A DNA stretch of 64,000 bases. Origin: Plectrocnemia conspersa (lineage: Eukaryota > Arthropoda > Insecta > Trichoptera > Polycentropodidae). The stretch covers positions 1,488,001 to 1,552,000 of the forward strand of contig VTFK01000003.1 in NCBI GenBank assembly GCA_009617715.1. Reading direction: 5' to 3'. The translations under genes were made by a program, and so were the position numbers. The notes beneath the pieces are model-generated. The model had not been told where the DNA came from and did no database searches. It was given only the letters and a program-made list of their open reading frames with translations. The first letter of the stretch is position 1. Each line of letters starts with the position of its first letter. Shown here piece by piece: positions 22,170 through 33,505 of the stretch.

Positions 22170-23030
22170 ATAACATATTTGATATTTCAAATAAATTCGT
22201 AAAAAGCACTAAAAAGTATCAAGACTATTTATTTTAGATTTAAAAGTAACAGTGTTTCAAACTTTAAATCAGTACAATGTTTAATTTTATTTATGCCTGC
22301 TGCCCAAAAATACAACTTGATATGTGTACAAAAATTAATTAATAATCAACCATAATAAATTATTTATTTATATTGATAAAAATATGTGTAGTTTCTGGAA
22401 CTTCGGCAATTACACATCGTTTTTTTTTCATTATTTTGTCTGTCGGCTATTATTAATTACAATAATTGTTGCATAAAATGATCTTTAAGATTTCATAAAC
22501 GTTTGTATAATATTATACTAGAATCGTATTGAGCGGATCTCATTTATAACAATAGTTCATTGCTTTTTCACCTGTTACCTTGATTAATTAAAATATTCTG
22601 ATATTTTTTAGAGCCTTGCTGTCTTACATTTTTGATTTTTCAGCATCAGCTGTTTCTTAAAAAGAGTATACAAATATATACACTTTTAAATCAATTATAT
22701 AAAAGTAGTACACAAAAACACATCCTCTTTTCGATTTCTCCGCTAATAAAGTAAATAATTAGAGTAGAAAACTTGCACTTTATTGCTTATTATATATTAT
22801 CTCTATTGGCAATCACATTATTATTATGAGAGCAAATTTAATTAATGCTAATATGAACTTCAAATCGACAGTTTTTCATATATGAATAACTAAGCTTGCG
22901 GTTAAAAATAACATAGCATTAAAATCTTCAGCCAGTTTGCGGCTAAAGTTCATCCAAGATGAATAAAATATTTATGTATATATTTAAACCCTTGCTCGCA
23001 TACAGTTCTTTCAGTCGAATAAAGTTAATA
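22170..23030. other. AT-rich gene-free stretch
   Basis: Nothing recognised. Confidence 0.45.
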
Positions 23031-23400
23031 CGAAAATTATACTGCGTGGCAATAAAACGGCGTTGGGCCGCCCACCATCACGAGACAAGGTCGGGAATTA
23101 AAGGCCGAAACGAGAAAACGGGGAAAAATGGCCACGTTTAAGAGACACACAAATTAAGCAAATTTTTCTTCCCGTTAGGTTTAACGTCCCATTTTTCCTT
23201 ATCACCGTCTCCACTGGGCGGGCACGTATATGCTTTGTCGGAATTGAAAATCCGATGCTGCACGCTGATAATACTGAAGCGAGGAGAACGGGGGGAGGGG
23301 GAGGCAAAAGTGATTTTTACCAACATGCACGTATGCACGTATGAGAAGCCCAAAAATGTATGCAAACTGTAAAATTGGCTGTCATGGGACGTTGTGAGCG
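23030..23400. other. GC-richer island, candidate conserved noncoding element
   Basis: A complex block containing GGCGTTGGGCCGCCCACC, a homeodomain-type AATTAAAGG, ACTGGGCGGGCACG and a purine run GAACGGGGGGAGGGGGAGGC, then a short direct repeat of ATGCACGT (23325-23341) and TATGCAAA. Overlapping frames on both strands show no domain. Confidence 0.4.
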
Positions 23401-25235
23401 TTGCCTGAAAAGTTTTTTAATCATAAATTGTACACATGTGTATATCATATATCAAATTAAAGCTTAGTGTGATAAATGCGCACGCGAAAAAACGCACAAT
23501 AATAAAAACACCATATTTAATAGATTGATCAGCTGCAACACATTCTTAGAATTGCGGATTAACAATTCAAGATAATAATTTTCGTAGTGAATATTCTTGC
23601 TGTTGAGAATATTCGCTCGCTTTCCGTTGATGTTGATGTTGATAAATTTTATAATAATTACACAATTTTTTATAATGTAATTTCCAAAACTTCTAATAAT
23701 TTTATTTTATTTAAATATTTTAAATTATTTGCTTAAATATATTTTTTAAATTATATAAATGTTTATTAATTAATTTCAATCAAAATGATTTATTTATCTA
23801 AAATTAGTATTTTTTGTTCGTAAATTAACTAAATGATTATTGTATTGAATGACTATTAAATTATTTAATTAAATTTGCTCATTTAATAACCAGTAAAATA
23901 AATAATTTGAATTAATTAGTTTAATTAAAAAATATTTATTTTTATTCATTTGTCCACTTTTTTGTGAGTTATTTCATTAATTACGTTTTTTTATTTTTTA
24001 CCTGATAAATATTATAGTGGTTAATCAGTTGTTTGTATAATTCTTTTGTGATTGTTGTCAACGTCATATTAATTATATCATCATCTGAATTTTGTCCATT
24101 AATTATTATGTTTCGGGACACGCGCCGAAAATTTCCAGATTATTTTGATACAGAATCCCTAGTATACATTAATATACTTTGAGCAAATCTACAAAATAGC
24201 AATAAAATAAATTTATGCTAACTTTTCTTTCATCTCAATACAGATAGTATACTCAAAATCACATTTAAACATTTAAGTAAATTGTAAAAATAATTGTATT
24301 CTAAATTAGTAGCACTTATAAATAATAATATAATATGTTAAATAATTCACTTGTTATTTTCTTTATTAAATACTAATAAACTAATAGTATATGTATCTTC
24401 ATACAAACTCAGATTTAAATAAGTTAAACTATACAATGTATCATATTACATAATATTAAAATAGATTTAAAAGCTATTTTTTCTTTGTCTTCCTTCCTAT
24501 AATTCTATCAAATTTTCAAGCTAAGATATATTTTTTACCTTATGATTTTTCCCCCAATATTTTTCAATTTGTTTAAGGACAATAATAAATTATTATAATA
24601 TGATATATTATAGATTTTTCTCTTCCCATAATAGCTATATGTTTGTGGAGGAACAAATAATATGTAGGAAGTTTACCATCGGAGATTTGTAATCAAACTC
24701 CTTTTTATACTTTAGCTTATTTTTTTTATTTTATGAATTTCTCTTTCTTTATCTACAATATATTATTAATCACTTCTGAGTTGCAAATTATTAAAATAAT
24801 GAATTTTATAATAATGTATAAATTAAATGTATTCTTTAATTTAAATCTAAATTTTACATAAAACAACTCTGCAAAAAATTAAATCAGACTTTAAGAATGT
24901 TATTTAATACTCAGATTTTAAATGATTAAGTAGAGGAGCAGTTCTTAATTAATTAAGTTTTTTTAATTTTCAAATTCTATCCTACAACTTTCAGATAATG
25001 AATCTAGTATTTATGGTAGATATTACAACATATCTTAATAATATTTATTTGAGGCTGCAGTCTTGATTTGTATTCTGAAATTAATGCTTTTGAATCCAAA
25101 CTACGTTTGTTGAAGAAGCATATACTAAAGAAAATTTAACGATTTCTACTTCGTGACAAATTTTCTTTGGCTTTTACTGGAAAAATCCTAAAATTTTTGC
25201 GGCGTGGCTATTTTTATTTAATAGCGATCGATTGG
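23401..25235. other. extremely AT-rich gene-free stretch
   Basis: 23640-24060 is nearly pure A/T with many TTAATTAA-like words. No coding or transposon signal until the hAT end near 25240. Confidence 0.45.
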
Positions 25236-25314
25236 TTAAGAATTATTTGTGGTCCAGTAAATAAAACTAAAAACTGAATGTGGTCCACGATTCTAAAAAG
25301 GTTGCCGACCCCTG
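25236..25314 (-). mobile_element. hAT (Charlie-like) terminal fragment
   Basis: Read on the minus strand it begins CAGGGGTCGGCAACCTTTTT and contains GTGGACCACA, the typical left-end architecture of Charlie-type hATs. The other end was not found. Confidence 0.6.
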
Positions 25315-26105
25315 TTCTAAAGGACGTATTGTCAAGATATATGCTAATGCCTAGCGGTAATCAGAACTGTAGTATTTTTAATTTAATTATTATTTAAAAA
25401 GACTTTTTCTTTGTCATATAATTTATTTATTTATAAATATAATGGCATAAAAACAATAGAAATATATAATCTACAATAATTATATACGATTTTACTCTTT
25501 TAATGCCAGAGGGATAGAAATTGGTCCACACTACTTATGTAAAAATTGCGATGAGCCGATTTTTTACCCCTGCTATTTATAACACAATTTTTTGTGATTA
25601 GTAAGCTTTTTGAAAAGAAAAGGGATACATTTTCACTATATTAGGTGTGTCTAATGTATTTTATGACGTTTCCTAGTGTTTTTTGTGTGTGACAAAGCAA
25701 GTAGTCGCTAGGCAATCTTTTTTTCAATGGGATGCCAGATAAAGCGCCAATTTCACCAGCTTACACATTCTATTCTCCATTTATATATTTTTAAAAATAA
25801 GGCTGAGACATTGTTTGAAAATTGGTGAAACTTCTAAATAAAAAGGAGAAAGATTGTTGTGTTTTCAGTAGTAAAGAAAATAAATGGGATGTTGCGATTC
25901 GCCAGAGATGTCTCTTACCAGCATTATAAAAGATGTGACACTTGGTCACAGAGGAGAGAGAGCGCATAGCTACACAGCGGGCAATAAAACAACTCGATAC
26001 GCCAGCGAAGACTCTCTGACTCTAAGATTTGACATTTTAAATACGCTGCCTCTTTATAGCATATTTTTTCTGCCCTAAAATCTAAAAATACTACGCCAGT
26101 TGTAT
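25315..26105. other. AT-rich stretch with a modest GC-richer patch
   Basis: 25870-26000 has higher complexity and some CpG. A 64-codon plus-strand frame there has no domain. Confidence 0.35.
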
Positions 26106-26111
26106 ATATAA

Positions 26112-26172
26112 AATTGTTGCAATGTTGCAGTAACGGTGATAGAATGCAACCTTGTCGCACTACTCGCAAAAT
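26112..26172 (-). pseudogene. reverse transcriptase motif relic (RQGCILSPLL)
   Basis: The minus strand reads LRVVRQGCILSPLL, matching the G-RQG--LSPLLF block of LINE reverse transcriptases. The following residues drift away from the family and no YADD box is recognisable nearby, so at most a small relic remains. Confidence 0.4.
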
Positions 26173-26985
26173 TTGAACTTGCCTTAGTCAAAATATTTTA
26201 TTGATTTGTAAACATGTTTATATATAAACGATACTCTATTAACTTTTTATACCGAATAATGCAAAGGTAATAAAAAATGAACACTATTGTGTAATTAGCC
26301 TAAATTACATTTTTTTAAATCGCTTTCAATTAGTGGTTACATTTTTGGTTATTATAGTAATAGTTAATTTAAACTAATATTTTGTGATATGTTCAATGTT
26401 GTAAATTTAGTTAAATATATACCAATACTAAAACTTTTTTCTTAAAGCAATTATTTGACTATTTTGAAGCATCTGAAGTTCATCTCTTACTATTAGTGGT
26501 GGCATATGCGAATCGCACGTTGCATATTTTTCATCCCCTATTTTAACCCTGCCTTTATATATTCTATTCCGGATATATTCACATATGTGGTTATGTTGAG
26601 TAGATCCGGAGGTAATATGCAACCAGTCTAACAGCCTTTTGAAGTTGAAAGGGTTCCTAAAGTTTTTTACTCCTAAATTTTAATATACTTTCTGATTAAA
26701 AATTCGCGTATCTAAGAATGGTGTATTGTGAATAAGCTAGTAGTTTATAAGCGTTATATATAAAAAAAAACAGTTTTTTTTTATTCACAACTCGGAGGAA
26801 AATCTTTCAATATTGTTTATTGTTTGATGTTATATTTAAGTACTGAGTGCCTCTGAAAAGAGACACATTATTATACGCTACATTGATTGTGGTATCGCCG
26901 GTTTAATGGCACAAAGTTTGGCGTTTTTATCTGTTTTTATTGGATCTCGATAGTCACCGGCTATAAAGTTTTATAATATTGGGTT
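26173..26985. other. AT-rich stretch
   Basis: A minus-strand open frame at 26428-26650 (WLHITSGSTQHNHICEYI ...) looks protein-like, but I do not recognise it. It lies about 260 bp from the RT motif and may be another part of the same dead element. Confidence 0.3.
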
Positions 26986-27470
26986 ATATACGTAAAGCGT
27001 CTGAAGCGGTTATCGCGCGGCCATATATAGCCCCTTTGTGGAGTTTTCTCCATCGGAAAGAATCCCCCCTTTGGCTTTGGGCCAGTAGCCGTTACCGTTC
27101 AGGTGAGCTCCGACACAACGTGAATAAGTAAAAGTCTCGCAAGAAGGAAAATTTTCACCACCAGATAATCGAACTACATAACTAGGCTGGACGGAGAAGA
27201 TAGAGCGAGAGAAAAAAATGGAAATTCCGAAGAAGAGCAAAATTTAGAAGGCGCCGCTAAGAAAAATTGTCCATCCGACGGCACAACGGCACGATAAATT
27301 GGAGTTAGCAGCTAGAGCCCCCAGAATTTATGTAGCACCCCCTCGGAGAAGAAAAAACAGTGAAAAAAGAAACGCCAACTCACGTCTGAACCCTTTGTAT
27401 CGCCGTCTTCAAATTACAATGCGCGAACAAGAAGCAAAAACAAAATAAATAGATCCGATAGAAAAAAATC
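26985..27470. other. GC-richer island, candidate conserved noncoding element
   Basis: A complex block with CpGs (GGTTATCGCGCGGCC, AGAAGGCGCCGC, CATCCGACGGCACAACGGCACG) flanked by A/T DNA. Also contains GATAGAGCGAGAG (GAGA-like). Overlapping minus-strand frames (27010-27240, 27380-27595) lack domains. Confidence 0.4.
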
Positions 27471-27583
27471 CGATGTTTCCGACACATTACGTGCCCACGA
27501 AGTAATGGATTAGATATGTTGTTTTGTACATCAGGTTTCGTGATTTTTTTATGTGTAATATAATATTTAATGTCATATATAGC

Positions 27584-27726
27584 AGGGATGCGCAACTTGT
27601 TCTGGATTGCGATCGGCTACATTTTTTTCTGACACTCTGCGATCGACTTATTTGATTTAGGATTTGAATATATTTTCTTATGGAATAGACATTTATTTTC
27701 TTCTAATTAAATATACACAATATCCT
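27584..27726 (+). mobile_element. hAT-type terminal fragment
   Basis: CAGGGATGCGCAACTTGTTC followed by TGGATTGCGATCGGCTAC and, further on, GCGATCGACTTATTTG is a typical hAT left end with subterminal repeats of GCGATCG. No right end found; it abuts the piggyBac-type element. Confidence 0.5.
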
Positions 27727-27730
27727 TTAA

Positions 27731-27934
27731 CCACTTAAACGCCAGCGACTCACTGGTGCGTCATTTGTTGATTATTTTTTTTTCACAATTTTTTTTAATT
27801 ATTAAAGATTATTGTACTAGCTTCATTTATCAGTAAATCAAGTATTTTATATTTATTTTTAGAAAGAGATACTAACCCGTGAAGAAAAAAAAAACAGGCG
27901 ACTCACTCAAAAAAAGGCGCTGGCGTTTAAAGGG
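27731..27934. mobile_element. piggyBac-type MITE, 204 bp
   Basis: Flanked by TTAA on both sides (27727-27730 and 27935-27938), the diagnostic piggyBac target. The left end CCACTTAAACGCCAGCG and the right end CGCTGGCGTTTAAAGGG are inverted with two mismatches. A subterminal GCGACTCACT occurs near both ends. The interior is A/T-rich without coding capacity, so it is a nonautonomous derivative. Confidence 0.85.
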
Positions 27935-27938
27935 TTAA

Positions 27939-29080
27939 TAAATTGAACCTGAATTTTAATTTTTCTAAAATCGAAATTTTTTTTTTAAATCTTGTAGGAC
28001 GTTCTGTATTTTTATGGATTGAAATAATACCAGATATTTTTTTGTAAATATTTCTTAATGTTTGGAAACCTATCATAACGTTTATCCCTGAGATCATAGT
28101 TAAAGCTTGTCTTTTAAACGCAAAAATGCTACTAATTTGACCACAGAAGTGCAGTTTTAAACTTGTAAATATAAGTTCAACAAACTTAGTAATCCTGTCA
28201 AATCAGTATGGAAATTTCGGTCAAACAGATTTTGATGTACATCCCATTTTTTAAAAAAAAAAAAAAAAAAATGAATGAATTCACTCAACAAATCTCAAAA
28301 TCATTGCAAAAATTTGCTTCGGCTCCACCACCTTATCTGTGTGTAATTCTGTAGTTTGTAGTCTTTTTCATTAGAAAAAGATATGATTTAAAATGCAATA
28401 TCAAATGTATTATTAAAGTAGTGAATCAGCATATTCAAATAAGGTTTCCCTAATAAAGTTTGCTCTCAAAAATAATTGTTAACCGCACGTAAAGAATAAA
28501 TTGTTGAAGCTTTAGATTGCTCCACTGGTTTTGAATGCATCTTTTGCTGCATAATTAATCTATATTTCAGTTCCTGCAATTACTTTTTCCTTATTTTAAA
28601 ATTAAAAGGAAACTTAGATTCAAATTAAACATATAACATGTTAAAATAGAGCTTTAAGTATTGCTTACTGCTTATTATTTTTAGCAACGACGAAAAATAA
28701 GCAAATTCTCTTCTTCGTGAAAATTACATGGTTATGAAAAAACGCGTGTTAGACCATATTTTTTTGTACATAATATCATTGTTATTCTTCCTTTTAGTTA
28801 CCAATCGCTGTATGATCTTCTGTACCGTTACCATTTTAAAGAATGAACATATATTTCTCTATCCCGTTTGTAATAAGAATATTCCTACGATCTCTATGGG
28901 AACATTTTGGCTAAAATAACTTGAACTTAGGATCTCGAAATCACTTTTGAGAGTTACTGGGGATTCTCTCTACACGTAAATGACGTCTGCGATAAATCTT
29001 CCAAAATTTTCTTGTCTTCACGTTTTCTATTACAATTTATTTTGCAGCATTCTTAAATCAGTATCTATAATTTGATCATA
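27939..29080. other. AT-rich gene-free stretch
   Basis: A long A run at 28251-28270. No recognisable gene; the 63-codon frame at 28728-28919 is hydrophobic by A/T composition. Confidence 0.4.
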
Positions 29081-29290
29081 CTATTCTCGAAGAATTCCAG
29101 TTTTGTGTTCAGAAAAGTTTTCGAGAATTCTTCTAATGCCCGTTAGAATCAAGACGTCCGCTTTTTATTCTTATAATTTTATGTTTTTTTTTAATGTATT
29201 GTAATAATACTATATATAATTTTACGACCATCGTGACTCATTGGGGTTAACCTGTTACGTCACGATGATCTCAATTAAATTTTAATAAAT
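29080..29290 (+). mobile_element. LINE 3' end with terminal hairpin (L3H), copy 2
   Basis: Begins ATTCTCGAAGAATTCCAGTT, continues with CAAGACGTCCGC, and has an internal deletion relative to copy 1. Ends in the hairpin ACCATCGTGAC ... GTCACGATGAT around TCATTGGGGTTAACCTGTTA, followed by a TTAAATTTTAATAAATAA tail. Confidence 0.6.
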
Positions 29291-29690
29291 AATTATAGTT
29301 TATATGCTTATGAGGATTTTAAGAATGACTTTAAAATTCATTAAAATGATTTGTCTAATTGACAATGAAAATGACAAAACGCAGAATTTTCACATTTGTC
29401 ACGCAGGCTTTTGAAGCATTTAATTAGCAACCTTTTTTTTCTTCATAAGCATCGAAACTCATCTAAAAAAAAAATCATAGGCATTATCCTTTGTAATTAT
29501 CGGAACGTTACCCAACGGGCCCTAAAAAATATGATATTTGGAGGAAGTTATTTATCCAAGCTTCCTCTAAGAACTATTATAAAATATGTGACACTCGCTC
29601 ATATTACCAATCAATGGCAAGCACACGATGAACTGAAATAACTCGAATGATCAATAGAAAATATTCGATTGAGGCCTGAATCAATGGCAA
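29291..29690. other. AT-rich spacer
   Basis: An 81-codon plus-strand frame (29396-29641) is not recognised. Confidence 0.35.
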
Positions 29691-29945
29691 TTTTTTATTT
29701 TATTTTTTATTTACCTGAGAGGCGTAAACCCAATGCGTTACAACGAGGTAAATCTGTTCCAACTGAGTAAGTCAATCAGATATAATGAATACTTACAAGT
29801 AGACAAGTCTGAGAATCAGTGTGACAGCTAGGAACGATTTTTTTATAAATAAAAATTCGTGTGCCGCTGCTGGGGATCGAATCTGCAACCTCAAAGTTAT
29901 TGGTCTGAAACGTTATGGACTACGCTATCACCCGCCAAGCCGCGA
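29691..29945 (-). mobile_element. tRNA-headed SINE
   Basis: On the minus strand, GATAGCGTAGTCCATAACG (29929-29911) resembles a Pol III A box, and GATTCGATCCC (29883-29873) is a near-canonical B box, with the spacing seen in tRNAs. The acceptor stem does not pair and the body continues for about 180 nt, ending in a tail of AAATAAAAAATAAAATAAAA (29710-29691). This is the layout of a tRNA-derived SINE rather than a working tRNA gene. Confidence 0.7.
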
Positions 29946-30064
29946 CAAAATCGTAAATCACCAATTAAATCATCGACGACCACAACGAAGACTCTCGAAC
30001 TGGCAACCACTCGTATTACTCTCAAGACTTGCCAATTCGTAAATTATATATTTTGTACAATAAA

Positions 30065-30131
30065 CTGTTATCAGCTTTTTCGGCGTCTAACTGGCTACAA
30101 AAGTCACACCACTTGGCTACCAATCCCGAAA
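30065..30131. repeat. dispersed repeat R3, copy 2
   Basis: Aligns with 21861-21930 through CGGCGTCTA, TGGCT-CAAA and CACAC. It ends in CCAATCCCGAAAG, whose reverse complement (GGGATT) echoes the CGGGATT at the start of copy 1, hinting at inverted ends. Confidence 0.5.
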
Positions 30132-30470
30132 GATTTGTATCTATAATCTATACATTATGCGACATATATAGTACTTAAAAGTAGATTTATTAGATATATA
30201 TTTAAAATCATTGCTTTTAATATTTTAGCAGTAGGATATTAATTAAGGTGGCGTATTAATATCATATAATCAAGTTTCAGCTTATTCGTATCACTTAAAT
30301 AAACATAAGAGCGTTATCCCTTAATAGTTACGGCAAAGGGCTCTTTAAGACGTTCATGCCTAAATATTATATTAATAATATCATCCATATACTTAAGAAC
30401 GTGTAGTATATTTACACACACATAAGTTTCAACATTAACGTCGCCTACAAGAAGCAAAGTTATGAAAGAT
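30132..30470. other. AT-rich spacer
   Basis: Nothing recognised. Confidence 0.4.
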
Positions 30471-31180
30471 TGCGGCCTTCCTCCGAATACAAAGTGCCGA
30501 CATTAGCCAAGAAGAACAAGTGATACCCCCTCCTCGGAAAGCGCGCAACGTAGCGAAAGGGTTAGTTCTTCAGGTGGTACCGAAAAAAAGAAGTAAAAAC
30601 CAACACACACACAGAGAGTTAATCTACCTTAACTCAATACGAGGCCGCGGTACAGCGCCGAGCTACCGCTCGTTGGTGATCGATAAAATTCGGGCCCCAG
30701 CTGTACCGGAGGCTGCCTGGACCCAGGAAGGGAGAGACTGAGGTCGGTCTCCAGGGAGAGCCGAGGGGTCCTGGGCTGGGAAACCGGGGGCGGCGGCAAA
30801 GGATGGGAGGGAGGACGAGAGCCGTTGCCATGGCGACCGCGGGTGCCCGGACCACGCGAGTGCGAGAGCAATAAAGGCGTACATTATATTTTTGTGCTAG
30901 ACGCGAAAAACGCGTAACGGCCAAAAGGGTAACTCAATTAAAAGGACGAGAGTAGGACGACGTCCCGGGACAGAGGGAAGTGGGGCCGAGTTTTAAGAGT
31001 GCCGCATAATTGGATTCTGCAAACTCGAGTGTCCAATTTGTTTTGCGTGTGCGAGCGCAAAGTTTGGAAGCACACGTGGGTGCTTCTAAATTTTCGCGAT
31101 GAGGAATTTGGTAGTGATACCTCTAACACAAACTCTTACTTCCATAAGGCTGCTAGGAAAATACGAAACCGTTTAATATA
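30470..31180. promoter_or_regulatory. large GC-rich island with a strong RFX X-box
   Basis: The second-largest CpG-containing island. GTTGCCATGGCGAC at 30824-30837 matches the RFX consensus at all but one position. Also contains CCAGCTGTACC, CCCGGACCACGCGAG and CTCAATACGAGGCCGCGGTA. Open frames overlap on both strands in three registers, which is expected at this GC level; none shows a domain. It may be an enhancer or promoter of a neighbouring gene. Confidence 0.45.
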
Positions 31181-31775
31181 ATATACTGATACTTTCTTTT
31201 TCTTCTTGTGTCTATGATCATGACCCGAGAGTAAGACATCCAAATTCATTATCTGGTTCTCTGATATTTTTCCTTAAATTAATCGTGTACCCAGTTTTGT
31301 TCTGGGTAATTTTTGTAAAAATATAAGAATGTGGTTTTTTCTTTTATGCCAAAAACTAGGCAATATTTTATCTAGAGACGCGAATTAAGTGAAATATCTT
31401 CAGCTTTTTTGATGGAATTTTGTCTTTATTATTTAATTTCTCATAAAATTATATTCAACATGGTATTGTCAGTATCGGCATACTTGGAATTAGTGCATCC
31501 AATTACCCGATTCTTGGATTTTTTCCTTAAAAATTAATTAATTTAAGGACAATTTAAATTATGCACTAAAATATTTGATTCACGTATTTTGCTCAAATAG
31601 TATTTAATTATAAAAATAAAAAAAATGTTTTATTAGAAAATTAAAGCAGATATATAATTAATAATATTTTATTTAATCGAACAGGGACAGAGCAAAATAT
31701 TGCCAGTCAGTGGTCGTTTTTTTTTATATTTATATTTCATCAAGATTCATAATATTTCATTAAATGACTTTCTGC
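31181..31775. other. AT-rich spacer
   Basis: Nothing recognised. Confidence 0.4.
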
Positions 31776-31779
31776 AATA

Positions 31780-32455
31780 AAATCAGCAATGCAAACGCTC
31801 CGTTACCAGGCGTTTATGTTAAGACCAAAATTCGACCAACATGAGAGCGCAAAAAACAATTACCACTTCTCAGAAGTCAAAAATTCACGTCAAAAGCAAT
31901 AAAATCGTGTCGGCACCGTTGCAGTGGGAACGCTTGGTAATTAATATTATTAGCAAGCATCAGATTTTACTCCAATTATATCACATTTTTACCCAAGAAA
32001 CTTTTAATTTTATTGCTTTTGACGTAAAATTTTGACTTCTGAGAAGTGATTTCGTGTAGTCTTTGTGCTCAGTGTTGCTATATAGTGAATTTCCAATCCA
32101 GGTCAAAATCAATTAGATCGTGCCATCACGGTGATATCTCGTAACATTGTTATAAAAAGTCATATATTAAGACTTTTTAAAACAATGTTACAAGTGAGAA
32201 TTAAATAAAGCACATCTAAACCAAATTTTGCCCAATACAAGAACGCAAACAACAATTATCCTTCTCAGAAGGCAAAAATTCACGTCAAAAGCAATAAAAT
32301 CGTGCCGTCGCCGTCGCAGTGGGAACGCTCGGTAACGAGCGTTCCCACTGCGACGGTGACGGCACGATTTTATTGCTTTTGACGTGAATTTTTGCCTTCT
32401 GAGAAGTGATAATTGTTGTTTGCGTTCTTCTATTGATCAAAATTCGATTTGAATA
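31780..32455. mobile_element. foldback element FB, copy 2: palindrome plus a decayed second unit
   Basis: The right half (32055-32455) repeats the plan of 17867-18262: leader CTCAGTGTTGCTATATAGTG, a short hairpin made from AACATTGTTATAAAAAGTC and its complement, then a palindrome centred at 32333.5. Its arms, 32215-32331 and 32336-32452, have inner ~90 bp almost perfectly complementary. The left half (31780-32050) is a more decayed unit with the same landmarks (AACGCTCCGTTACC, GAGAGCGC, CTTCTCAGAAG, TTCACGTCAAAAGC, CAGTGGGAACGCTTGG). Its inner arms have diverged, and it closes with TTGCTTTTGACG and CTTCTGAGAAGTG. The whole is therefore a compound of two foldback units in tandem. Confidence 0.85.
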
Positions 32456-32459
32456 TACT

Positions 32460-33224
32460 TAAACCAATACTTTTATATAAAAGGTTCGTAGGAATATGGG
32501 TGAGAATAGCTATGATATTTAAAAAAATAGTGTAATAGTGCAGACCAACTATAGTGCAACATGCAAGATGCGACGCTTGTCTGTATCTTTCTCTGTTTAG
32601 TTTTCCCTGAGAGATGAGTTGGCTTAGTTAGTATTTTTTTAATAAAAGTAATGAAATCTATAGCATAATTTGAAAATTAAAGTTGGTATTGAAAATATTA
32701 CATATTTGTGTAAGAAAAAATCGAATTAAAAAATCACTGAAAATGTATAAACATAAAATTGTATTTAAAATTTAATTATATAAAATATCATTGATTTTTA
32801 TATAAGGGAGTATTACCAAAAATATGCTAAATATATATCTTAAAATATTGAAAATATCTTAGAACAATTTGCAGTAACTAATAATACAGAAATAATCTAG
32901 AATATGTTTAAGAGCTTCACACATATTTATGGTATATTATTAAAAAAATTAATTCATATAAACAAGTATTTAATTTTCTGCTCTACTATATAATTAGTAG
33001 TTTCATATTAATGCAAAAAAACTATACATGCAAAAATAAAAAAATAAATTATTATAGCTCAACATTATATTAATATTAAAGCAATGATAAAATCAATAAG
33101 AACAAATATTCTTTCAAAAATATATAACTGCTTTTATATCACTATCTGGAATAGAAAATTAAATGTTAATTAACATAGTACTTACAATACATTCAGAAAT
33201 TCCTATATGTCATAATTTTTCTGT
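32460..33224. other. AT-rich spacer
   Basis: Nothing recognised. Confidence 0.4.
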
Positions 33225-33232
33225 ATTATTAG

Positions 33233-33497
33233 CAGTGGCGTAGCTAGGGTATGTGCCGTCCTGGGCGATCCTTAAAATTGCTCACCCCCATACATTTTTT
33301 GCAGGGTCATAAAATTAGCGTTTCTTAAAATAATAAATTGGCTATTATTAAGATCATGTTATTCGTATATTTATATATGTTTTAGTGCATACAGGGTTAA
33401 GAACCACACTAGACGATCCCATCGCGAATATGCCGCCCCCAAGCAAGTGCCGCCCGGGGCGGCCCACCCATTCCGCGATACCATAGCTACGCCACTG
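33233..33497. mobile_element. hAT-type MITE with CAGTGGCGTAG ends, 265 bp
   Basis: The left end CAGTGGCGTAGCTAGGGTAT and the right end ATACCATAGCTACGCCACTG are inverted with one mismatch. A perfect 8-bp target duplication ATTATTAG flanks it (33225-33232 and 33498-33505). Subterminal stretches are C/G-rich (GTGCCGTCCTGGGCG; GCCGCCCGGGGCGGCC). No coding capacity. Same end family as 56838-56976. Confidence 0.9.
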
Positions 33498-33505
33498 ATT
33501 ATTAG

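Noticed and set aside
26428..26650. Protein-like minus-strand frame near an RT motif
   Set aside because: I could not match it to any RT, endonuclease or gag block; reported only as unassigned in the spacer note.
29860..29950. Functional tRNA gene
   Set aside because: A and B boxes are good but the acceptor stem does not pair, and the sequence continues into a SINE body with an A/T tail.
30520..30924. Four overlapping frames of 73-96 codons in the GC island
   Set aside because: Open in several frames on both strands at once, no domain; a composition effect.
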